Below are positions 1 to 5,200 of a DNA stretch of 13,147 bases, in pieces. This DNA is from QQUD01 sp039029915. GTDB taxonomy: Bacteria > Chloroflexota > Anaerolineae > Promineifilales > Promineifilaceae. Each line of letters starts with the position of its first letter. Positions within the stretch are counted from its first letter, which is position 1. Where the stretch lies: NCBI GenBank assembly GCA_039029915.1, contig JBCCFD010000207.1:1-13147 (forward strand). The letters are read 5' to 3'. Under the pieces are notes generated by a model, which ran no database searches, had not been told where the DNA came from, and worked only from the letters and a program-made list of their open reading frames with translations. The translations under genes were made by a program, and so were the position numbers.

Positions 1-471
1 CAGGTGCTTCGGCTCACGCGCGAACTGCTCAATCAGTCTACCCAGCCAACACAAACGCCCACTCAGCTTGGTGACCTGCTGTATGCAGGCTTGAACAGCA
101 TCAAGCGACGGTCGCTGATTTTTATTGTGTCAGATTTTATTAGCGAGCCGGGCTGGGAACGGCCGTTGCATCTTTTAAATCAGCGGCATGAAATCGTAGC
201 CGTACGGCTCTGGGATCCAGCTGAGCAAGAGATTCCTGACGTGGGGGTAATGGTCGTTGAGGATGCTGAAACGGGCGAGCAAATCTACGTCGACACCAGC
301 CATCCAGAATTCAGGCAAAATTATGAAGCCCTCGTTCAGCAGCGCGAGGCAGCCTTAAACCAAACGTTAAAACGGGCCAGTGTCGATAGCTATAACATCT
401 CAACAGCGGCAAATTTATTAAATTCAGTGCTCCAAATGATTGCCTTACGAAAAAAGCGGAGGCGTTTGTAG
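1..471 (+). CDS. DUF58 family protein, C-terminal part (5' end outside window)
   Basis: The reading frame is open from the first base, so this is the last ~156 codons of a longer gene. The visible part has the hydrophobic strand SLIFIVSDF (the second half of the VWA-like fold of DUF58 proteins), then the strand EIVAVRLWDP. It ends with the usual DUF58 tail: a short acidic beta hairpin (VEDAETGEQIYVDT), a helix and a basic C-terminus (RKKRRRL). DUF58 proteins are normally encoded beside a MoxR AAA+ ATPase and VWA membrane proteins. The two VWA genes follow directly here, so a moxR-like gene is expected upstream of the window. The function is not established for most members; a role in envelope-protein assembly or metal insertion is the usual inference. 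The stop at 469-471 is one base before the next start codon. Confidence 0.85.
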   Translation, partial: QVLRLTRELLNQSTQPTQTPTQLGDLLYAGLNSIKRRSLIFIVSDFISEPGWERPLHLLNQRHEIVAVRLWDPAEQEIPDVGVMVVEDAETGEQIYVDTSHPEFRQNYEALVQQREAALNQTLKRASVDSYNISTAANLLNSVLQMIALRKKRRRL

Positions 472-472
472 C

Positions 473-1462
473 ATGTCGTTTATCTGGCCATGGCTGCTTC
501 TGTCTTTGCTTTTATTACCTGTGTTCGTTTTGGTGTATTGGCGCATCTTGAAACAGCGACAGAACACGGCCGTTTCCCTCAGCCCGTTTGGCGTGGCTCA
601 AAATCGTCAGGGCAACAGCTTAGGGTTTCGGCGTCACTTGCCCTTTATTTTTTATCTTGTTGGGATTGCCCTACTGATGTTTGGCCTGGGGCGGCCTGAG
701 CTTGTGGTCTCATTGCCGCGCATTGAAGGCACGGTGATCTTAGCGTTTGATGTCTCAAGCAGCATGATGGCTGACGATTTGGAGCCGACTCGTTTAGATG
801 CCGCCAAAGAGGCAGCCAAACTGTTTATTGAAGAGCAGCCCAGCACCATTCGCCTAGGGGTGGTGGCGTTTAGCAACGGGGGCTTAACCGTACAGCCACC
901 GACGGATGACAAAACGGCCGTTTTAGCCGCCATTGAGCGCTTATCCCCCGAAGGGGGGACATCGCTAGGTGAAGGCATCTTTTCATCGCTTAATGCGCTC
1001 TCGGAAGAGCCGATTGAATTTGACCTTGAAACGCTCGATAGTGACGTGCCAGAGCTAAACATTGAGCAGTTAAATTCGGCCGTGATTGTTTTATTGACCG
1101 ATGGAGAAAATACAAACGATCTTGATCCTTTGCAAATCGCCAATATTGCCGCTCAAGCTGGCATTCGTATTTATCCAATTGGGGTTGGAAGTGTTGAAGG
1201 CGCGGTGCTCAGCTTAGATGGGTTTAATGTTGTGACGCAGCTCAATGAACAGAGTCTCAAGGAGATCGCTAGTTTAACCAACGCCGACTATTTTTCAGCC
1301 AGCAATAGTGAACAATTGGAACAGATTTATCAAAATATCGATTTACAGTTAGCCGTGCGAGGTGAAAAAATGGAAATTACGGCCATTGTTTCAGGGTTGG
1401 CTGTTCTCTTTTTATTAATCGGCGGTGCCTGCTCCTTTATCTGGTTTGGGCGTGTACCGTAG
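473..1462 (+). CDS. VWA-domain membrane protein, BatA/BatB-like
   Basis: A 329-residue protein of the Bat (aerotolerance-type) family. It has two N-terminal membrane segments (about residues 3-23 and 55-73), a von Willebrand A domain (about 85-290) and a C-terminal membrane helix (about 302-325), the standard BatA/BatB plan. The MIDAS metal site is complete: D93-x-S95-x-S97 in FDVSSSM, T163 in GGTSLGEG, and D210 in LLTDGEN. I chose ATG at 473 because GGAGG lies 10 nt upstream (458-462) and the protein then starts at the membrane anchor. An in-frame TTG at 440 would overlap the DUF58 gene and lacks this site. It is co-transcribed with the DUF58 gene (1-nt gap) and the next VWA gene (18-nt gap). 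The VWA domain probably faces the cytoplasm or periplasm as a metal-dependent interaction module; the partner is unknown. Confidence 0.88.
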   Translation: MSFIWPWLLLSLLLLPVFVLVYWRILKQRQNTAVSLSPFGVAQNRQGNSLGFRRHLPFIFYLVGIALLMFGLGRPELVVSLPRIEGTVILAFDVSSSMMADDLEPTRLDAAKEAAKLFIEEQPSTIRLGVVAFSNGGLTVQPPTDDKTAVLAAIERLSPEGGTSLGEGIFSSLNALSEEPIEFDLETLDSDVPELNIEQLNSAVIVLLTDGENTNDLDPLQIANIAAQAGIRIYPIGVGSVEGAVLSLDGFNVVTQLNEQSLKEIASLTNADYFSASNSEQLEQIYQNIDLQLAVRGEKMEITAIVSGLAVLFLLIGGACSFIWFGRVP

Positions 1463-1480
1463 GGAGTAGGTATAAATATC

Positions 1481-2569
1481 ATGACCGTTCTTTGGCCTTG
1501 GCTACTTTTAACCCTTTTACTCGTTCCTATCCTTGTTGGACTGTACATTTGGAACCTGCGTCGCAAGCGCAAATTTGCCGTTCGCTTTTCCAATGTGTCG
1601 CTGATTCGGGCGGCGGTACCAAAACGGTCACGCTGGCGTCAACATCTTCCCTTTGTGCTCTTTCTCCTCGGTGTGAGCAGTTTGCTCCTGGCGATGTCTC
1701 GCCCGGCCTCAGTGATAGAAGTGCCCCTAAGCCGCACATCCATCATTCTGGCGCTCGATGTGTCGCGCAGTATGTGTGCGACAGATGTTCCACCTAATCG
1801 ATTAACCGTTGCCCAAGAGGCAGCGCTTGAGTTTATTGACGAGCAAGCTGACGGGACAAAGATGGGCATTGTCGCTTTTGCCGGATTTGCAGAAATTATT
1901 GTGCCACCAACAAATGATAAAGAACAATTAACTTCAGCCATTGAGAATTTGACGACGTCATTGGGCACAGCCATTGGGAGCGCGACGCTCAAATCGATAG
2001 ACGCCATCGCTGAAATTAATGAGGCGGTTGAGTTTAGTGCCGTCAATCTTGGCGACCGCGCTTTTGATCAAGATTTAGATAATCCAATTTATCAGCCTGA
2101 TATCATCGTTTTGCTAACGGATGGGGCCAATAGTCAAGGCATTTTCCCGCTTGACGCCGCCTTGCTGGCCGCCGAACGTCAGGTTCGCGTTTTTACAATT
2201 GGGTTTGGGACTGATAATCCAACCGAAATGGTGTGTACCGGTCAACAAATAGGAAGCGACGCTTTTTCCGGCGGCTTTGGAAATGGGGGTGGCTTTGGTG
2301 GCGGTGGTTTTGGTGGCGGTAACTTTGGCGGATTTCGACAGTTTCTGGTAATTGATGAACAAACGCTGCAAGATGTGGCTATGATTACGGGCGGGGAATA
2401 TTATCGAGCAGAAAATTCCGATCAGCTCTTTGATATTTTTAGAAATTTGCCTACAGAAATCACGCTGCAGGAGCAAGAGACTGAAATTAGCTTTGTCTTT
2501 TCGTTGATAGGGGCGGTGTTTGTGCTGGTGAGCGTAGGGCTGTCGCTGCGTTGGAATCGTTTTCCGTAG
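1481..2569 (+). CDS. second VWA-domain membrane protein, BatA/BatB-like, with Gly/Phe-rich insert
   Basis: A 362-residue paralogue of the preceding gene with the same plan: membrane segments at about 3-23 and 56-72, a VWA domain at about 86-325, and a C-terminal helix at about 336-355. The N-termini of the two proteins (WPWLLL then a hydrophobic run) are near copies, suggesting tandem duplication. The MIDAS residues are intact: D93, S95 and S97 in LDVSRSM, T163, and D214 in LLTDGAN. Unlike its neighbour it has a glycine/phenylalanine-rich insert (about residues 262-285) between the strand ending GFGTDNPTEM and the final helix. Two cysteines (C99 and C252) flank the domain core, but pairing is unknown. 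A GGAG/AGTAGG region at 1463-1470 precedes the ATG. It is the last gene of the operon, with the terminator starting 13 nt after the stop. Confidence 0.88.
   Translation: MTVLWPWLLLTLLLVPILVGLYIWNLRRKRKFAVRFSNVSLIRAAVPKRSRWRQHLPFVLFLLGVSSLLLAMSRPASVIEVPLSRTSIILALDVSRSMCATDVPPNRLTVAQEAALEFIDEQADGTKMGIVAFAGFAEIIVPPTNDKEQLTSAIENLTTSLGTAIGSATLKSIDAIAEINEAVEFSAVNLGDRAFDQDLDNPIYQPDIIVLLTDGANSQGIFPLDAALLAAERQVRVFTIGFGTDNPTEMVCTGQQIGSDAFSGGFGNGGGFGGGGFGGGNFGGFRQFLVIDEQTLQDVAMITGGEYYRAENSDQLFDIFRNLPTEITLQEQETEISFVFSLIGAVFVLVSVGLSLRWNRFP
2272..2335 (+). repeat. degenerate GGTGGC/TTTGGT tandem repeat encoding Gly/Phe-rich loop
   Basis: Runs of ggtggc, tttggt and ggcggt alternate here inside the second VWA gene, encoding repeated GGFGG units. 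The frame is kept, so the repeat is translated. The neighbouring paralogue at 473-1462 has no counterpart. Confidence 0.75.
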
Positions 2570-2582
2570 TTGGCTATGAGGG

Positions 2583-2627
2583 GGATTTAGGGCGATGATG
2601 TTTCCCGCCCTAAATCCGTGATTTTTT
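2583..2627 (+). terminator. rho-independent terminator of the VWA operon
   Basis: A perfect 12-bp inverted repeat (ggatttagggcg at 2583-2594, cgccctaaatcc at 2606-2617) with an 11-nt loop is followed by a six-T run at 2622-2627. It begins 13 nt after the stop of the second VWA gene. On the opposite strand there is no T-run after the stem, so it reads as a terminator for the + strand operon. The T-run ends next to the stop codon of the convergent membrane-protein gene. Confidence 0.85.
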
Positions 2628-3617
2628 CTAAATGAGCAGCTCTTTTTTGCTCGAGGCAGGCATAAACTGTTGGTAAGCGAGGGTAACGGCCGTTGACCGG
2701 AACGCGAGCATCACCGATTGAACCGCCGCACTCAGCAAGCCGATGGCAATAACACCCAAAATAATCATTACCACGTTTAGAATACCAAATGCACCGCCGT
2801 TGATGACGGCTAAGATTGTAGGTAAAAAGACAATGAGGGCGACCGGGACGATGATAACGGCCGTTAAAATTCCAAACCCAACCCCGACAACGGCAAAGAT
2901 AACGGCCAGCACCAAGACATCACCAATGTTTTCTTTAACAACGTTCCAGCCGTGACGAATGCTTTCGACGATGCCCATGTCACGCAACACAAGCCCCCGC
3001 TGGGCAAATGGATGTACAACGGTCACAAAAATGCCGTAAGGCACCAATAGACAGGCCAGAAGCCCAAAACAAATTAAAGTCGTGACGCCCAATCCCGCTG
3101 CTGCACCACTAAAATCCCCGCCAGAGCCGGCAACTTCTGCGGCAATGATGCCGCCAACCGTAAAGCCAATGCTAATCAAGAGAAGGGTTAGAATAATGAT
3201 TGTGGGTAGGTAGAGGAGGAGGCTTAAGCCAGCCATTGAGCCTAATTTTTGGGTGCCGGCTGAAAAGGCTTGCCCAAACGTCATCTGCTCACCAGCGTCG
3301 AGCCGAACTGCCGCATCAATCATACCCGCTTTACCAACGAGGCTAAACAGCCAAAACACCAAACTTAGGATGATTAGAAAGATGACAACCGCGATTGTTA
3401 AGATGGCAAACTCTGCCCAATACTGTTCTAAATTTTGAAAAATCTCAGGGGTCACATCAAAATCTGTTGAGTCGCCTACTGGCGCACCCGTGTTGAAGTT
3501 TCCACCGCTGCTTCCGCCGCTCCCGCTAGCTAGGGCGGCTAAAAAGCCAAGCCCAAACATAAATTTATTATTCCAAACAAGCTCCCACGCTCGTTTTAAA
3601 AGCGCACTGTAATCCAT
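2628..3617 (-). CDS. multi-pass membrane protein of unknown function
   Basis: A 329-residue protein that I cannot assign with certainty. It starts with an amphipathic helix (ALLKRAWELVWNNKFMF) entering the membrane, then has a Ser/Gly-rich stretch (about 31-40) and an acidic loop. Long hydrophobic segments follow at about 69-95, 126-152, 176-202, 231-272 and 276-306. The pattern of paired long helices with small polar turns (HPFAQRGLVLRDMG, ESIRHGWNVVKEN) resembles DUF975/YciC-like and glycerophosphodiesterase-type membrane domains, but this is by eye only. There are no catalytic motifs. I chose ATG at 3617 because AAAGGA lies 7 nt upstream (3630-3625); an in-frame GTG at 3635 would place that site inside the gene. 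It is convergent with the VWA operon and separated from E2 upstream by 233 nt, so probably transcribed alone. Confidence 0.7.
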   Translation of the reverse strand: MDYSALLKRAWELVWNNKFMFGLGFLAALASGSGGSSGGNFNTGAPVGDSTDFDVTPEIFQNLEQYWAEFAILTIAVVIFLIILSLVFWLFSLVGKAGMIDAAVRLDAGEQMTFGQAFSAGTQKLGSMAGLSLLLYLPTIIILTLLLISIGFTVGGIIAAEVAGSGGDFSGAAAGLGVTTLICFGLLACLLVPYGIFVTVVHPFAQRGLVLRDMGIVESIRHGWNVVKENIGDVLVLAVIFAVVGVGFGILTAVIIVPVALIVFLPTILAVINGGAFGILNVVMIILGVIAIGLLSAAVQSVMLAFRSTAVTLAYQQFMPASSKKELLI

Positions 3618-3646
3618 CGGATAATCCTTTTGCACAAAGATTGAAA

Positions 3647-3672
3647 ATACCCGGCAAAATTTAACCGGGTAT
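3647..3672 (-). terminator. hairpin upstream of the membrane-protein gene; possible terminator after E2
   Basis: An 8-bp perfect stem (atacccgg / ccgggtat, 10-nt loop) is followed on the - strand by TTTTC. It lies about 180 nt past the E2 stop and about 30 nt before the next gene's start. It could end the E1-E2 transcript or sit in the leader of the membrane-protein gene as an attenuator. The T-run is short, so this is tentative. Confidence 0.4.
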
Positions 3673-3696
3673 ATGATCTCTACATTATTTTTTCAA
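3668..3696 (-). promoter_or_regulatory. possible sigma70-like promoter for the membrane-protein gene
   Basis: On the - strand, TTGAAA (3696-3691) and TATACC (3673-3668) are separated by 17 nt in an AT-rich region about 50 nt upstream of the start codon. The -10 match is only partial, and it overlaps the hairpin at 3647-3672. Confidence 0.3.
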
Positions 3697-3850
3697 ACAT
3701 GAATTTTGGTAAATGGAAGAAAATCTATAGGCTAAAAATTTTTTCTTCGTGAGCGTTACAGGCAACGCTCAATTCAATTGATTATAGATTGTCGTTCACT
3801 ATTTCCCTGTACGCAAGATATTTTCCAAAGGTTTCAATATTGACCTTGTT

Positions 3851-5200
3851 TTAGGACCAGTTTTCGATGGTTTGTTTGACGATTTGGACAAAACGGTCGG
3901 CATCTGCGCCGTCAAGGATGCGATGATCGAAGGAGAGGCTAAAGTATGATTTGGGACGAATCGCGATCATATCATCCACAACGCAAACTCGTTTTTCTAT
4001 CGTGCCAATGCCTAAAATACCGCTTTGCGGCTGATTGATGATGGGTGTGGCAAAAAGACTGCCAAACACGCCGTGATTGGTGATGGTGAATGTACCACCC
4101 TGCAAATCGCCAGACTGCAACTTCCCGGCACGTCCTTTTTGGGCCAGTTGGTCAACGGCCGTTGCCATCCCAAACAGGTTAAGCGTGTCTGCATTTTTAA
4201 TGACGGGCACGATAAGTCCATTATCAACGGCCGTTGCCATGCCTAGATGGATATTTCGGTGCAATAAGATTCCCTCATCTTGCCACTGGGCATTTGCAGT
4301 GGGCACCTGCTGCAGCGCTGTCACCACCGCCATGCCGATGTAGGCCATGTAGGTTAGCTTGACACCCCGCTGGGCAAAGTTTTCTTTTTCAGACCGGCGG
4401 TCATTGGCTACCGCCTCAAAATCGATCTCAAACACCGTGGTAGCGTGCGGACTTTCTTGCTTGCTAAAGACCATATGCTCCGCAATGCGTCGCCGCATGT
4501 TAGAAAGCGGCATGAGTTCGCTGTTTTGAAGATTGGCAGATTGGGTCATTGGTGGATTCGGTGATTGGGGTGCTGGGCGGTTCGGAAGTTGCTTGCTTTC
4601 TGAGCGCTTGGCAACCGTTGACTGTTGATTGTTACTAATTGTCTGCTGACTGTTGATTTCTGCCTTCTGCCCTTCGTCTTCTGCCTTTCTGAGATACGCT
4701 TCAACGTCCCGTTTCGTAATACGGCCGTTTTTACCAGTCCCAGCAATCAAGGCTAAATCCAGCTGATGCTCAGCCACCATGCGTTTGACAACGGGAGAGA
4801 TGCGGGTGTTTGGTGTGGGGTAGGCGGGGACTAGGGATTGGGGCTTGGGGATTGGGGATTGGGTAGGATTGGGAGATTGAGAGATTGGGGTAGGGGTGTT
4901 TTTCGTGTTTAGCTGGGTGTTTTCGGCTGATTGTTGATTGTTAACGGTTAACTTTTGACCGTTCTTCTCTCCAATTAGGGCAAGTGGCTGATGCAAAACG
5001 GCCGTTTCTCCCTCAGGAACCAATATTTCCAACAGAGTGCCACTAAACTCAGATTCCAGTTCAGTCGTCACCTTATCCGTTTCCACCTCAACGATGGGAT
5101 CACCTTCATTGACCTCGTCACCAACCTCTATAAGCCAGCGACCGATTTGGGCTTCAACCACCCCTTCACCCATCAGCGGCAGAATTAGCTCATTTGCCAT
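3851..5200 (-). CDS. 2-oxo acid dehydrogenase E2 component (dihydrolipoyl acyltransferase)
   Basis: A 449-residue E2 core protein that transfers the acyl group from E1 to CoA through a lipoyl arm. It has one N-terminal lipoyl domain (about 1-78, lipoylated K43 in ETDKV), then a Gln/Asn/Pro/Ser linker (81-130). A peripheral-subunit-binding domain follows (133-170, ISPVVKRMVAEHQLDL...GTGKNGRITKRDVEAYL), then a second linker (171-228) and the catalytic domain (about 229-449). The active-site motif is SFDHRILDG with H426 and D430. It could serve the branched-chain 2-oxo acid or the pyruvate complex; the Lrp-type regulator nearby favours branched-chain substrates. Its ATG lies 16 bp inside the end of E1, with AAAGGAG (5218-5212) about 10 nt upstream, so the two are likely translationally coupled. 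Oddity: both linkers are encoded by short tandem DNA repeats. Confidence 0.93.
   Translation of the reverse strand: MANELILPLMGEGVVEAQIGRWLIEVGDEVNEGDPIVEVETDKVTTELESEFSGTLLEILVPEGETAVLHQPLALIGEKNGQKLTVNNQQSAENTQLNTKNTPTPISQSPNPTQSPIPKPQSLVPAYPTPNTRISPVVKRMVAEHQLDLALIAGTGKNGRITKRDVEAYLRKAEDEGQKAEINSQQTISNNQQSTVAKRSESKQLPNRPAPQSPNPPMTQSANLQNSELMPLSNMRRRIAEHMVFSKQESPHATTVFEIDFEAVANDRRSEKENFAQRGVKLTYMAYIGMAVVTALQQVPTANAQWQDEGILLHRNIHLGMATAVDNGLIVPVIKNADTLNLFGMATAVDQLAQKGRAGKLQSGDLQGGTFTITNHGVFGSLFATPIINQPQSGILGIGTIEKRVCVVDDMIAIRPKSYFSLSFDHRILDGADADRFVQIVKQTIENWS
4529..4568 (-). repeat. degenerate 8-bp tandem repeat (5 units) in E2 linker 2
   Basis: Five consecutive octamers share the core ATTGG or ATTCG: aagattgg, cagattgg, gtcattgg, tggattcg and gtgattgg (+ strand). 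They are translated on the - strand as part of the PNP/Pro-Gln-Ser linker before the catalytic domain. Confidence 0.75.
4617..4690 (-). repeat. low-complexity block in E2 linker 2 (tgttgatt and gccttct units)
   Basis: The + strand shows gttgactgttgattgtta followed by repeated ttctgcctt-type units. The 12-mer TGTTGATTGTTA at 4623-4634 recurs exactly in linker 1 at 4932-4943. The encoded peptide is rich in Gln, Asn, Ser, Lys and Glu. Confidence 0.65.
4834..4861 (-). repeat. heptamer tandem repeat GGGATTG (4 units) in E2 linker 1
   Basis: Four head-to-tail 7-bp units at 4834-4840, 4841-4847, 4848-4854 and 4855-4861; three are gggattg and one is gggcttg. Looser copies continue to about 4890. On the coding strand the unit is CAATCCC, the CCCCAAT type of short tandem repeat known from filamentous cyanobacteria. 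It is translated as a Pro/Ser/Gln linker. Confidence 0.8.

Larger units (their letters stand above)
3618..3850. other. AT-rich intergenic region after E2
   Basis: This gap holds no credible gene. Besides the hairpin and weak promoter listed separately, it has a second inverted repeat, tgagcgtt / aacgctca (3750-3771, 6-nt loop). On the - strand that repeat is followed only after about 11 nt by an A/T run (gaagaaaaaattttt), so it is at best a weak E2 terminator. Confidence 0.5.

Noticed and set aside
440..472. TTG at 440 as start of the first VWA gene
   Set aside because: It would overlap the DUF58 gene and add 11 polar residues before the membrane anchor; ATG at 473 has GGAGG at proper spacing.
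652..1143. 163-codon frame antisense to the first VWA gene
   Set aside because: Ser/Thr-rich shadow of a clearly coding frame with MIDAS motifs on the other strand.
3750..3771. Inverted repeat tgagcgtt/aacgctca as E2 terminator
   Set aside because: The T-rich run comes only about 11 nt after the stem, so it does not fit a standard terminator; mentioned only within the intergenic entry.
4529..4890. Regular short repeats that could suggest a CRISPR array
   Set aside because: The units are 7-8 bp head to tail with no unique spacers and lie in frame inside the E2 gene; this is a microsatellite-like linker.
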